In this document: positions 1 to 10,084 of the stretch, piece by piece
Layout of the letters: the number at the start of each line of letters is the position of its first letter
How positions within the stretch are numbered: the first letter of the stretch is position 1
DNA from: Candidula unifasciata
Lineage: Eukaryota > Mollusca > Gastropoda > Stylommatophora > Geomitridae
Direction of reading: 5' to 3'
NCBI GenBank assembly: GCA_905116865.2
Contig: CAJHNH020003139.1
Coordinates: forward strand, 17,501-81,500
DNA: 64,000 bases
The notes under the pieces: model-generated
Database searches by the model: none
Told to the model about the DNA's origin: nothing
The model's input: the letters and a program-made list of their open reading frames with translations, nothing else
Made by a program: the position numbers and the translations under genes

Positions 1-207
1 TTGTCATTTTAAGTCCACAAGCTGACGTCTGTATACTGGTGTAATCGTTTACATGTCTTGTCATTATAAGTCCCCAAGCTAAAGTTGGTATACTGGTGTA
101 ATCGTTCACATGTCTTGTCACTGTAATCCTACATGCTGAAGTATGTATACTGGTGTAATCGATTACATGTCTTGTCATTGTATGTCGAAAAGCTAAAACT
201 GTATTCT
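1..207. repeat. 57-bp tandem repeat, about 3.6 copies
   Basis: The array starts at or before the window edge. Copies begin at 1, 58, 115 and 172, each opening with ttgtca and carrying tatactggtgtaatcg near the end; the last copy is cut off near 207. It is non-coding and no function is suggested. Confidence 0.9.
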
Positions 208-208
208 A

Positions 209-484
209 TGCTTGGGTACTGGGGCCCGGTTAGATGAAAAACAAGGATAGACCCACTGTTATCCCGAAACATGCCGCAAGAGTCGCGACTAATTGGGAGC
301 TTTCTTTGAAGTCTGAGTGCATCTACCTGAGAAGCTCGGAACTAGCAGTTTGCATACAAATGAGTTAAAACTGTAAAACGGATGCACACGCAACGCTCAG
401 TTCTGGATCAGGACTGCAGTCCAAAAGTGTATCAACAACCAGAACCTTCCGCTGGTGTACAGCTGGCGAACACGAAGACAGAGA
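209..484 (+). mobile_element. SINE-like dispersed repeat (family D), copy 1
   Basis: This stretch matches 62929-63213 along nearly its whole length in the same orientation. Shared blocks are aatagacccactg or its variant, gtcgactaa or its variant, ggagctttc, gatgcacacgcaac and ccagaaccttccgc. It ends in a gaacacgaagac tail, where the other copy ends in repeated gaa. The second copy has a clear target-site duplication, so this is a mobile short element. Its promoter type is uncertain: only a weak B-box-like ggttccggggcc is visible at the start of the other copy. Confidence 0.7.
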
Positions 485-501
485 AATTGTGTATAACAGT
501 T

Positions 502-808
502 TAGCTTTTCTTGTCTGTCTAAGCTCAAAATCTGAAGTCTGTGCTATAGACTACTTTTCTTGTCTGTCTAAGCTCAAAATCTGAAGTCTGGGCTATAGAC
601 TACTTTTCTTGTCTGTATAAGCTCAAAATCTGAAGTCTGGGCTATAGACTACTTTTCTTGTCTGTATAAGCTCAAAATCTGAAGTCTGGGCTATAGACTA
701 CTTTTCTTCTCTGTCTAAGCTCAAAATCTGAAGTCTGGGCTATAGACTACTTTTCTTCTCTGTCTAAGCTCAAAATCTGAAGTCTGGGCTATAGACTACT
801 TTTCTTGG
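502..808. repeat. 49-bp tandem repeat, about 6 copies
   Basis: The unit contains gactacttttcttgtctgt, aagctcaaaatctgaagtct and gggctata. The copies are almost identical (ctct/cttg and tcta/tata variants), so the array is young or homogenised. It lies just downstream of receptor gene 1, which is on the minus strand. Confidence 0.9.
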
Positions 809-1058
809 CAGCAGTTGATCCAAGCTGACATCATCTCCTGATAGTACTCTGTTGATAAAGGCTTTGGTTTAAACGTTTGGTTGTATTTATACGCATCATT
901 TGCAGTCCGTGCATTGAGCTTTCTCATCATATTTTATGTTGTAGTTAGTAGTTTTGTGAACAGTTATCTTCACATTTTTAATTACAGAAATCACTAGCGA
1001 TTTTCTTTTGAAACTGCGCGTGTAAGTCGGTTTGTTCGCGCGTACAGAACACTGCATA

Positions 1059-2012
1059 TTAGTTGCAACAAAATCTTTTCATTGTTATTATGAAATTCTT
1101 CATTGAAGTAGAGAATTCTTTGTTCATAGACGCGTATATGGCGAAATTGATGATGCAGTGGAGAGGTACAATAGAATATACCAGTGAGGAAATATGCTCT
1201 GGGATGGCATATCTTAGACTGATAATAATGCAGAAATAAGGCGGGCTTGTACAGATAAAGAAAACACCGAACATAAGAGCGAAAAACTTGACACTCCTTA
1301 AAGCTGCAGTAACTTTTTCTCTTGGATCAATATCAGCTTGTAAAACATTAGAGCGAAGTCTTCGAGAAATGGCTGATTGTTTGTGCTTGAAAGCCACGTG
1401 AGCGATTTTGAGATAGCATATAAACACAATGATGACAAAAATAAAGTATGCAGACACTCCCACATAAGAGTAGACCACAGTTTGAAGAAACAGGCTACAC
1501 GGAATGTGATATTGATCACCATAGTATACTATAGGGGTGATAATGATGCCGACAAGACAAGTTATCCATAACCCAAACAGGACTATATAAGTCCGTGTTT
1601 TTGTCATTGCCTTCATGTAGTAAAACGGATGGCCGATTTGAATATAGCGATCCACAGCTATCACTGCCATATGTTCCACAGACACTAATCCTGCTCCAGA
1701 GGTTAAACCAAACAGTAAACATTTCAGAACTTTTGATCTCATTATATTGTAGAAGCCAGGAGACACAACCGGTAGCTGATTGTACATGTGTGTTACAACG
1801 AAAAGTATATCATTCACAGCCAAAGATGAAATGTAAATGTTTGTGTTTCCCTGCAAGTCTTTTGTGAACAACGTCACCAAAATAACAATCAGCGATTCGC
1901 AAATTGACACACAACTGATTGACACCGTAATGTATGCAGTAACTGGGCTGTAGTTAGTTACTGAAGCACAGTCGGCTGTGCCATTGTAGACACTGTTTAA
2001 AGACTGATTCAT
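1059..2012 (-). CDS. Class A (rhodopsin-like) GPCR, receptor 1
   Basis: A complete single-exon receptor of 317 residues. The ATG at 2012 is chosen because the longer reading frame begins with GTG (2060) and the first ATG lines up with the start of the four paralogues here. The N-terminus is extracellular with N-glycosylation sequons at N2 and N10. Seven hydrophobic segments lie at about residues 25-50, 58-82, 96-120, 140-160, 183-210, 245-270 and 280-302. LAVND (64-68) marks TM2. C98 at the start of TM3 and a Cys in loop 2 can form the usual disulfide. AVDRY (119-123) is the G-protein switch. Loop 3 is short and basic (KHKQSAISRRL). TM6 has CTSPP where CWxP is expected, and TM7 has NFAIY where NPxxY is expected. 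The tail ends in paired Cys that could be palmitoylated. The family is class A; the ligand is unknown, and a chemosensory role is inferred from the clustering. Confidence 0.9.
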   Translation of the reverse strand: MNQSLNSVYNGTADCASVTNYSPVTAYITVSISCVSICESLIVILVTLFTKDLQGNTNIYISSLAVNDILFVVTHMYNQLPVVSPGFYNIMRSKVLKCLLFGLTSGAGLVSVEHMAVIAVDRYIQIGHPFYYMKAMTKTRTYIVLFGLWITCLVGIIITPIVYYGDQYHIPCSLFLQTVVYSYVGVSAYFIFVIIVFICYLKIAHVAFKHKQSAISRRLRSNVLQADIDPREKVTAALRSVKFFALMFGVFFICTSPPYFCIIISLRYAIPEHISSLVYSIVPLHCIINFAIYASMNKEFSTSMKNFIITMKRFCCN

Positions 2013-2249
2013 AATTACTGACTGAGGTGTTATTTGTACAAATACGTAGAGTGTTGTCACAAATGTTACTGCATCAGTACAAAAATTAGAGACCTGTTCT
2101 GTTTATCCTGCGGTTGGACACATTTGCAGACAAATGAATTAGGCAGTAATCTGTGATACATACAATTATGTGTAAACGTTGTGAGATGTCATGAGTATAT
2201 AGTGCCAGTCCTACATGTGTGAAGACCCTTCGGAACTAATCGATGACTG

Positions 2250-2905
2250 TTGTGATCATCTATACAGATGGCTCAGTGTTGAGGGGCAAACGAAGTGCTT
2301 AGGGTTTCAAAGCAAAGGCTCATGGACGTCGACTACTGCAGCTAAGCAATGCATATGATATGGCAACATCTAGTTTGAGAATGGAGGTGGAGACAGTCTC
2401 TGCTGCCATTCACTGTCATAAGAATCAGTTGTACACACATGCAGTAATTGTAACTCACTCGCAGTGCATGTTGAGAAAGGTGAAAACATGCACGATTCCT
2501 GCAAAGTGGCAAGCATTACTTCAGAGGTCCTGGGTAGTTAGCATCCTTTGTATATTTTCTCCAGGTCATGCCGGTGTGTGGGGAAATGAGCATGCGGATA
2601 GGCTCTCTGGCTTTGCACCACTTAGTGATGAATTGATGTATGATAAGTCAGATATTGTGAGGGTCCTTTGGGAGCGAGGGAACAGTGCGGGGGCGCAGAT
2701 ATATCCTTACTGTATAAGTAGAGTGGCGCTGCGAGGGGTTATCAGAGGATCTGGCCAACGCTCAACACTCAGGGGAAGGAGGAGACGGATATAAAATCAG
2801 ACGGTTACTGGTAATATCGGAATTGACACTCTTCGCTTTCTGATGAAGATGGGACTGAGCACTTGTGAGAGTGTAGCGAGTGCTGTGATGTCGATTCAGC
2901 ATTCA
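2250..2905 (+). mobile_element. RNase H-bearing LINE, 3' fragment
   Basis: The C-terminal RNase H domain of a non-LTR retrotransposon is recognisable. IYTDGS is encoded near 2255, the LRMEVETV block near 2376, and FSPGHAGVWGNEHAD near 2556, which carries the late His and Asp. The Asp of the VIVTDSQ block is changed to His, so the enzyme is dead. The C-terminal arginine-rich tail follows, then a short tail of gattcagcattcaaca repeats. Stops and frameshifts break the frame before 2360. This is one of eleven copies in the window (2.2, 7.2, 7.9, 12.4, 15.1, 17.3, 18.2, 29.1, 29.6, 36.2 and 63.5 kb). Confidence 0.8.
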
Positions 2906-4414
2906 ACATTCAGCTTTCCTTGACTGCTCTGTATACGCACGGAAATGAAGTCTGACTGTGAACAGTATAATACCAACTGCCTATACGTGTTCACCGTGTG
3001 TCCTTGGTACAGTAGAATTATCTATTTAATTGTTTCCATTTATTCCGTGAAAGGTTGTCTCTTTTCTTTACCTGCTCTTACATCAAATATGCTGAGATTT
3101 GAACTGTACATTGTATCGTATGAAATCAAGCACCGAAACAACTTTTGGTCTAAAAAAAAACTTACTTAACATTGTTAGACAAATTATTTTATAATGGTCA
3201 TTTGTAGGGATGCATGTTGATACATTTGTAGACTTCAAGTTTTAAAAAAACAAGGTTGCCATGGCAACAGCCGCCATCTTGATGAAAAAACAATATGTAA
3301 ACTACAATCTCAGAAACTAACAAAGGTATTGAGAAACAGATGATTGATTCATGAACTTAAAACTTATGTTTAGGGTCAGGTCTAGTTTATTTACTTCAAA
3401 GACGTTTTTAAATATTTTTTTTAGAATATTAAAATTTTAGTATGTTGAAAAAATACAAAAATGTAGCTTTTTCATTTAATAATCAAAAATTAAAAAAAAA
3501 TGACTCCATAAACTGTAATTTTAAATAGACCTGACCCTATAATATTGTGTTATGAGTATTCACACCAAATTGCACGTCTCTAGTCTTTATATTAGCTGAG
3601 ATTTTAGGAGATTCCACACACAATAAACAGAAAAAAAAAGAATTGTTAGAAAAGTGACTTTTAAACTTTTTTTTTATATTGAAAAAGTGCATGGGTTGGT
3701 GTCTTTAGTATTAACTTCTCAATGGTAAACTGTTTACCAATGACACCCATTTTGTGGGTAATCTATTCTACGAATGCCGAACATTACAAAAATGAACACA
3801 TTGAAAAAGTGATATTTTTGTCATAAATTGAAAAAAAATGCCGTGTAGTGACCCCTTAAAAAAACATTTCATTTTTAAAAAAATTTGGTTTTAAGCCGTT
3901 TCACTCAACTACCTGGATGAGCGCCCAGACAATAATATCCACACAACTGTAAATAGTCTGGAGCTATCTGAATTTGCTGTTTACTGATATTGACTGTCCA
4001 AAATGTAAAGTTTAGTGGCAAAATTATATTTAACAAATTAATAATGTTAGGATATCGATGCCAGCCATAGGTCCTTGCAGAATAATGTTTTTAACAGAAT
4101 TTGCACACAGCTGTCTTGTCTGCTCGCTATAGTTTACACAAGAACTTAAAGTTCAAACACACATTATATTTTATGAATCTAATGATCGGTGACAAACAAA
4201 TCAGTGGCGCACATCACAAGTCAAATAATCCTTTCCGACTGTCAGTGGAACTCTGAATTCAGAAAGAGATGATTCTGTATTTACGGCTGCCCTGGTAAAA
4301 TCAGGCTGCAATGTTTGATCGTTGTTGACATTGCACTTCAGTCGTAAATGATTCACTTATTTTCTTCATTTATGCCTGGCAATAAATTGTGCAATCTATT
4401 GTTTGTGTCTTCTT
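2906..4414. other. Intergenic, AT-rich, no gene seen
   Basis: This is long AT-rich DNA with many A and T runs. The stretch around 3085-3170 resembles 32410-32470, and the stretch around 4160-4240 resembles 32770-32860, so parts belong to the dispersed repeat family E described at 32.4 kb. A 170-bp hairpin-ended block sits inside (3371-3540). The short open frame at 2945-3169 has no recognisable domain. Confidence 0.6.
3371..3540. repeat. Inverted-repeat-bounded block (MITE-like)
   Basis: agggtcaggtcta at about 3372-3384 is matched by its exact reverse complement tagacctgaccct at about 3526-3538. The interior is AT-rich. It could be a small foldback element or chance; no duplicated target site is obvious. 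Confidence 0.35.
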
Positions 4415-4800
4415 TGCACAATGACTTAGCGGCTGGTCTGAGGAGAGACGAAGCGTACACAGTAAGAATCTTCGCCGTCGAGGTAGGCGCAAGAGGTCTC
4501 GTTTCCACTTCATTGCACAATGTGATTAAACAACTAGATTTGCAAGGAAAGGAGCGCAAACGAGCACTAAAACAACTGGGCGAGGCCGCTGAGAGGGCCT
4601 CGAGCTGGCCCTGGACACAACGGTGAGCTGATGCGGGTGTCTAGCGGAAAAGAAAATCGTATCCCTTAAAGTCCATCGTGTCCGAATTGTCTGCCAGTGT
4701 CCCTCTGCCATCTGATAACAAAGTCTAACATGTGTCCGATTAACTAATCGTAAGCTTGCCACGGTCGTCCAGGTATGCAGACTGCTTTAATTATGCTAGC
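4415..4800 (+). mobile_element. R2-type (RLE) non-LTR element, 5'-truncated copy 1
   Basis: It encodes the last roughly 65 residues of the element protein (AAGLRRDE, VEVGARGLVSTSL and a WPWTQR end), then the untranslated 3' region with gtccatcgtgt, aacatgtgtccg and gtcgtccaggtatgcagact. It is directly followed by a longer copy in the same orientation whose matching region is at about 5395-5790. The two share blocks throughout, so this is a truncated sibling. Confidence 0.7.
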
Positions 4801-5790
4801 AGCGCCATTGGGTCAGCCTGGAGAGCGCATTGCCATGAGTACTCACATGGGGTGAGATCTGGCGAATGACCCCGTTGCGACTGAACTTTATCGTTCGTTC
4901 GGCGTACGATGTATTACCGTCCGGTGTTAACATGGTTAAGTGGTCTGCGACTAACGATCTGACTTGCCCGCTGTGCAAAGCGAAGTAGACGCTAGAGCAC
5001 GTCCAGGAAAACCCTAGGCCAAGGCCGATATACCTGGCGACACAACAAGGTGCTAAAAGAGTTAGCAGCCGTTGTTGACCAGGCTAGGATGCGGGCCAAT
5101 GCTAGGGCCAATCCTACTATCGTCCCCATTCGTTTCCTCAAGGCTGGGCAGATTCAAAAAGGTAATATCAACCGAGGCGCATTCGCTCCATCTATGCTAG
5201 ACTCTGCGAGGGACTGGTTACTGGCGATTGATCTGCCGGGCCATGAAAGGTACCCCGAGTTAATCCGGAAGACCGGCCTGCGACCTGACATAGTTCTCCA
5301 CTCGGCGGAGAAACGGCAGCTCATCCTGATTGAGCTGACCGTCCCGTATGAGTCGCGTTTGGACGAAAATCACACGTATAAGCTCGAGAAATACGGTGAT
5401 TTAGCAGCCGGTCTGAGGAGAGACGAGTTGTACACAGTACGTGTCTTTGCCGTCGAAGTGGGAGCGAGAGGTCTCGTCTCCACTTCACTCAACAATGTGG
5501 TTAAAGAACTAGGATTGCGCGGTAATGAACAGAAACGAACACTTAAGCGGCTAGGCGAGGTTGCTGAGATGGCCTCGGGCTGGCTTTGGACGCAACGAAA
5601 CAACGTAGGGGACGGGCCTCGGTGAGCTGGTCCGGGTGCCTAGTGGAAAAGGGTTTCTCATCCTTTGAAAGTCCATCGTGTTTCTCTGCCACCTGCTAAC
5701 AAAGTCCAACATGTGTCCGGTATACCAATCGTAAGCTTGTCGCTCGGTCGTCCAGGTATGCAGACTGCTCTAATTATGCTACCGCGGCGA
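4801..5790 (+). mobile_element. R2-type (RLE) non-LTR element, copy 2 with CCHC and endonuclease region
   Basis: Around 4890-5000 one frame encodes RSAYDVLPS, then a CPLC...LEH zinc-knuckle region, with one in-frame stop at about 4984 and a frame shift near 5010. The following open frame runs to a TGA at 5623-5625 (191 residues from an alternative start at 5050). It contains RPDIVL, then about 11 residues, then LILIELTVPYES. This fits the RPD...E layout of the restriction-like endonuclease of R2/NeSL-type elements, which also place a CCHC knuckle just before it. It ends VEVGARGLVSTSL...GWLWTQR. The reverse transcriptase is absent. The family call rests on motif order only. Confidence 0.65.
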
Positions 5791-6300
5791 CTTTTTAATC
5801 TCACAGTACCATCTTCGAAATCACCAAGTCGTCTTGTCCCTATCCGAAAAAAAACACCATCTGGTAATTCCGTGCAGCAGGGAAACCAGCCCTGAGCTTC
5901 ATGAAATCAGGTGGGCCCAATCTCTGAAAACGTCTAGGAGGTCGTGGGCCGAAACGTTTGTCGACGAGGGATAACTTCTACTGATGACTGGTAGATCCCT
6001 GCTGTACTTGCTCCCCCTGTTGAGTTTATTCCTAATGCTACCGCAGCGACTTTGTAAATACAGTATCTCACAGTACCGTTTGCAAAGTCACCAATATAGT
6101 CTTCTACCTGTCCGAGAACATCCGGTAATACGTGCAGCAGGAGGAAATCAACCATGAGCTTAGTGAACTCAGGTGGGCCTACTCTCTTAAAATGTCTAGG
6201 AGCTCGTGGGCCAAAACATTTGTCGACGAGAGATTACTTCTACTGATGATTGGTAGACTCCTGCTGTACATGCTCCTCTGTGGAGTTTCTACTTAATATA
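5776..6300 (+). repeat. Tandemly duplicated 3'-terminal module of the R2-type element
   Basis: Two copies of a roughly 255-bp module lie head to tail (about 5776-6030 and 6036-6290). Shared strings include atgctaccg, gcgacttt, catctggtaat or catccggtaat, gtgcagcag, ggtgggcc, cgtgggccgaaac, tttgtcgacgag, acttctactgatga and ctgctgtac. The same module recurs at 14820-15032, 23060-23240 and 38500-38715, always on the plus strand. It is taken as the 3' untranslated end of the RLE element because it follows its coding end at 5.6 kb and 38.3 kb. Confidence 0.65.
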
Positions 6301-6424
6301 CAACGTGGAAACATTGCTTTGATGTCAGTTAGATGTTTTAATACGGCATACTAGTTATATCGAGTTTCACTGAATACGTTTACAAACCAGATTGTATATC
6401 ATGGTTCAAATGTTTAGTACCAGT

Positions 6425-6665
6425 CTGTACAAATGAGACACTTGCAAAATATGGTGTCTGACTGTAAACAATCAGAGAACTGTGTGAGTGCATGTGTGTG
6501 TATATATATATATATGATTGGTGTCTGGGGCCTTGAGTTTAAACTAACCAAGGAGCTAACAGCGAATGTTCGTTCATCCTTATTCACTAATAGAGTGAAA
6601 AGTAGAACAGCGTAATGGATTATCCTTTTGACATGCTCATTGTGAAACATTCTCAGAACTCGGCG
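6425..6665. repeat. Dispersed repeat family E, copy 1
   Basis: It resembles 32980-33175 and 39585-39785: an aaatatgg block, then ggtgtctgg, then gagtttaaa, then a taatgga/taattga segment, then gaacattctcagaact. A short (AT)n tract at 6500 interrupts it. The element class is unknown. Confidence 0.5.
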
Positions 6666-6714
6666 TCACGACCATACATGAGAACGAATTCAGGTTTTAA
6701 GGACCCGTTCCGAC

Positions 6715-7012
6715 GTTAATTTTTGTTTTTCAAACGACCCTTTTTTAGCCCTCGATAATACTGGGCAAATAGGGCTAGCCATATGTTTTAAAGCTCAATC
6801 GGCGCTTGGTGGGTTATGTGGTCAGCATCACACCGGCGGCTTTTACTTTCGAGTACTGAATAGTGTACTTGTTGAAGGCTGGATAGACCTGGGAGACAAT
6901 CTCTTTTTTTTTTACCGCTCTGTCATGACCTGAACACACGACCTTCTGATTCGCAGGCGAGCGTCTAGCCGTTAAACCATAGCGCCTTTCATGTTCAGCT
7001 TGGATGAAATCG
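6715..7012 (-). mobile_element. tRNA-derived SINE (family A)
   Basis: Read on the minus strand it starts with a tRNA-like head (tggtttaacggctagacg as A-box region and gtgtgttcaggtc as B-box region, near 6945-6990). The body shared with the copies at 8.9, 32.0 and 62.1 kb follows: gtaaaagccgccggtgtga, gctgaccacat and agccctat. A run of T inside the head region interrupts it. Confidence 0.7.
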
Positions 7013-7059
7013 GATATGTCGCTGAACTGCACTATTTTCACAGAATAGTTCGCGACGAA

Positions 7060-7200
7060 TCAGTGCCTTGACCGGTATCACACTGTCCGAATTTGTTCCA
7101 GTTTATTTCCTTGCACCCATGTTAGATTTGGTTTACCTGCCTGTTCTGGTCAGTTTTAAATACCATTTCGGTGAGGATTCAAATCTGAGTCCAGCAGGAT
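7060..7200 (-). mobile_element. SINE-like repeat (family G), partial
   Basis: It matches 40130-40262 in the same orientation through blocks such as atttcggt, gattcaaa and the preceding gtttattt region. On the minus strand the gatttgaatcct string resembles an RNA polymerase III B box. Confidence 0.5.
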
Positions 7201-7204
7201 GACA

Positions 7205-7770
7205 CTACAGCCTTCATCGGTTATTATACCACAACATAAAGCTTACGAATGGGGTGGAGGCGGTCACAGCAGCTTTCCGCTGGCTAAAGAACACGACACA
7301 CACACACATTATAATAGTAACAGATTCAGAAAGCATGCTGAGGAAGATCAGAACAGGTATGCTGAGTGCAGAGTGGCATGCTTCGCTGTGAGGACACGAG
7401 TGAGGAGTATTGTCTGGATTTTTTCCGCCGGTGTGTTGGGAAATGAACAGGCGGCAGACTGGCTGGCTCTGCACAACTTGGTGGAATACTGCTACATGAT
7501 AGGGCAGACGTGTTTATTGCCTTGTGGGAGAGCGTGTACAATGCGGAGGTGCAGATGGATCAACACAACTTGGTGAGATTGATGCAGTTGGGAGTGACGA
7601 GAGGTTCTGGCAGAAGCTCAAGGCTCGGAGGAAAGGCAAGACGGACGTTTAATCAGAAAGCTACTGGCACCATAAATATCGGAACTCTTCGCGGGCTGCT
7701 GAAGATGGGGACGGAGCGCTTATGGGAATGCCCCGAGTGTTGTGATGTTGGTTCTTGAATCAAATCAAAT
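7205..7770 (+). mobile_element. RNase H LINE, degraded 3' fragment
   Basis: EAVTAAFRWLK is encoded near 7255, VTDSESMLRK (after frame changes) near 7315, and WIFSAGVLGNEQAAD near 7412. The C-terminal tail with RGSGRSSRLGGKARRTFNQ lies near 7600 and a CPECCDV end near 7735, then caaatcaaatcaatca as a short-repeat tail. The frame is broken at several points. The active-site His of the usual PGHAG block is lost here. Confidence 0.75.
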
Positions 7771-7904
7771 CAATCATTGGTTACTTCCAGTTACTTCTTG
7801 ATAGTGTGGAGATTTCTAGCGAAGATTTTAAATTAACATCGTCAGTTCACTGCAGCAATCATGGGTGGAGCCAGGCTGTACACATTTAGAGAGGTTAATG
7901 TGAT

Positions 7905-8240
7905 CAGTGATTAGAAAGGATTATCATCACAGCACTCCGGACAGATCAAAAGGTGCTCCGATCTCCGCCTCAAAAGCTTCACAAGTGTAAAACGACTGAT
8001 GACGCCTGTTCTGTGTTGGTTAATGAAACGTCTTGTCACTTTTGTGAAATTTTCATTTCTTGCAGCTCCAGGCTGCACCCCTATGTCCATCAGTCTAGAC
8101 AGGGATACGGAGTCATGTCCTTTGGCGTGCTCCTCGGTACTGTAAGTGCAGCTCATAGCATTGATAACATCACTCTGTCCAGTATTGGGCCAGCCAAAGC
8201 AACTGCAGTGTCAGCAAGATAATCTGAACGCTAGTTCCCT
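7905..8240 (-). mobile_element. RNase H LINE, 3' fragment, second subfamily
   Basis: The minus strand encodes a C-terminal region with NQHRTGVISRFTLVKLLR and an ICPECCDDNP end (7911-8156), preceded by broken RNase H sequence to about 8240. The NQHRT and CCDDN endings group it with the copies at 17.3 and 29.6 kb. Confidence 0.7.
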
Positions 8241-8865
8241 TGAACACCCGCATAACCTAGCACAAAGATGAAGGTTAGGGCAGATATTCCACTAAAGGGA
8301 CAATCTAAAGGTAAGCAACGAGAGAATTGTTGACGACAGGTACTGCCAATTCTATTACATGTAGAACATGATTTAATGTGTATAAAGGCTTAACTAATGT
8401 AGCGTAATTGTAACAAAACCATACAATAATTTTATAAAGCAGAACTTTTTTTTTTTTAATTGGCATCACATAATTACTGCCGTGAAGACTCTCATTTAGC
8501 ACTGAAATGTGTTATAAAAGTGCGTTTTAAAACACACGCTGTCACACTTCAACAAATATCTAGAAAACTCCTGCACGGTGAGAGTGACATCATCATAATG
8601 CACCAGGTCCTTTGCAGAACGTCGCTCCCATCACAGTCTGCTTGAAAGTAACTCGGTCTCTCGCCAGTTCTCTCACCTCAAGAGAGGGACATTGGGTTTT
8701 GAAATGTAATTAATTCCTGTGAGTATTTGTTTACGTTTTATAAATATGTCTATAACATAGCTGAAAATACAAAAGCGGTGTTTAAACATCAATAGTTTCC
8801 ATTTGTAGGTTTTAAATAATTCAATATCAGTATTACTACAGGCATTGCGACGTTCCAAAAAAATC
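8241..8865. other. Intergenic, nothing recognised
   Basis: AT-rich sequence with a T run near 8450. Three open frames of 60-65 codons overlap each other on both strands and show no domain, so no gene is called. Confidence 0.5.
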
Positions 8866-9158
8866 GTATCAGGAGTCGCAGTGCCGTTGGCTGCTAGACG
8901 CCTTCCTGGGCACCGAAAGGTCGTGGGTTCGTGTCCTAATGGAGCCGAACTAATTTTTCAAAAATGACCTTGACTCTTAGGTCGACCCCGCCTTGTGTGG
9001 GTACCAGGTGCAGTTCTGGGAAGTAAAGGCTGCCGGCGTAATGCTGACCACATCACCCCCCCCCCACCAAGCGTCGATTGGTCTATACAAATATAGGTCT
9101 AGCCCTATATGCCCGATAAGCCTAGAGGCCTGTAGAAGAGTTTTTTACTTTACTTACC
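8866..9158 (+). mobile_element. tRNA-derived SINE (family A), near-complete
   Basis: The tRNA-like head has an A-box-like gccgttggctgctagacg near 8882 and a B-box-like gtgggttcgtgtcct near 8923. The body has gtcgaccccgcc, gggtaccaggtgcag, gggaagtaaaggctgccgg, gctgaccacatcacc and ataggtctagccctatatgc. It ends with a tttttactttactt tail. Copies are at 6.7, 32.0 and 62.1 kb. Confidence 0.8.
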
Positions 9159-9845
9159 TAAAATAGCATCTAGTATTGTATCCAATCAGGAAACAGGCAC
9201 GCCTTTTGTGTGTGTAAGATAAGTCACATCAATTGTATAAATAGTTTCACAAGTCCTAAGTCAATGTCAGCAAGAACTATATAATGTATTTTCCATTTAT
9301 TCATTATGATGCAACAGTTTAATTATGTTTGTCGTCAGCTTAACAGTTTAGCAACATTATGTGTAGTTCGTTGATTGCTTACTTTCCCTCTTGGTATTTC
9401 AGTATATGTCCAAACCAAGCCAGCAATCCCCAGCATTAGCAATTCTATTGTCTAACATTGGCATGAGGCAGTAATACAAGTTAATGGGAGGTAAAGACAA
9501 GGGGATGTATGCGGGTTCAGATTTTTGCACGTCACTGTCACGTGTTTAAATTAATCAGCAGGTCTGAGATTGTGGTAAGTGATATTAGTTTAGATCACAT
9601 GGAACGTCACACCAGTGGGATGACTAGATGTAATAGTTAGGACCTTCTGTAACTCTAAGATGTCAACCACTATTCCCATTTACGCAATTTCCAGTGATCC
9701 TCTAGTGTGGTAATAACCACCTGGATACATGGATGATAACCATTCACAAACAGGAAAATTGATACAATATTTTACAAACTGAACCTGGATTACTTTTAGG
9801 CAATCACTGTTGTAAGTTAGTTGTGTATCCTTAACATGACGTTAC
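9159..9845. other. Intergenic, nothing recognised
   Basis: No domain-bearing frame, tandem repeat or known repeat family was seen here. Confidence 0.5.
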
Positions 9846-9849
9846 AAGA

Positions 9850-10060
9850 CCAACACTGGCATTATTTGGCTGTTGTAGGTTTACTCGGCTAATTTTACGT
9901 TCAGTTGTTTGCCATTGCCACCTGAACGGTCAGCTTTCAGTACCACTGTCGAAACCAAAGCAAGACAAGCCGTCCTCAGCTGGGATCGAATTTGGCACCT
10001 CGGCATTATGAAGTGCGTTCGCAGCGCCTAAGCCAGAGACGCCGACATTAACTGTTGTAA
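9850..10060 (-). mobile_element. tRNA-derived SINE (family C)
   Basis: It matches 33990-34215 (same strand) and, inverted, 33345-33562. On the minus strand it begins with a tRNA-like head (ggcttaggcgctgcgaacg and aaattcgatcccagctg as B-box region) and continues with ttggtttcgac, ggcaatggcaaac and gaacgtaaa. Confidence 0.7.
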
Positions 10061-10084
10061 TCGTGTATAATTAACTAGTTGCTT

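Noticed and set aside
2013..2060. N-terminal extension of receptor 1 (and similar extensions at 31066-31179 and 38036-38092)
   Set aside because: These extensions begin at GTG or TTG, which are not expected nuclear start codons, and they do not align among paralogues, whereas the first ATG does.
8866..8945. Functional tRNA gene
   Set aside because: The tRNA-like head does not fold into a complete cloverleaf by eye and is joined to a SINE body with sister copies.
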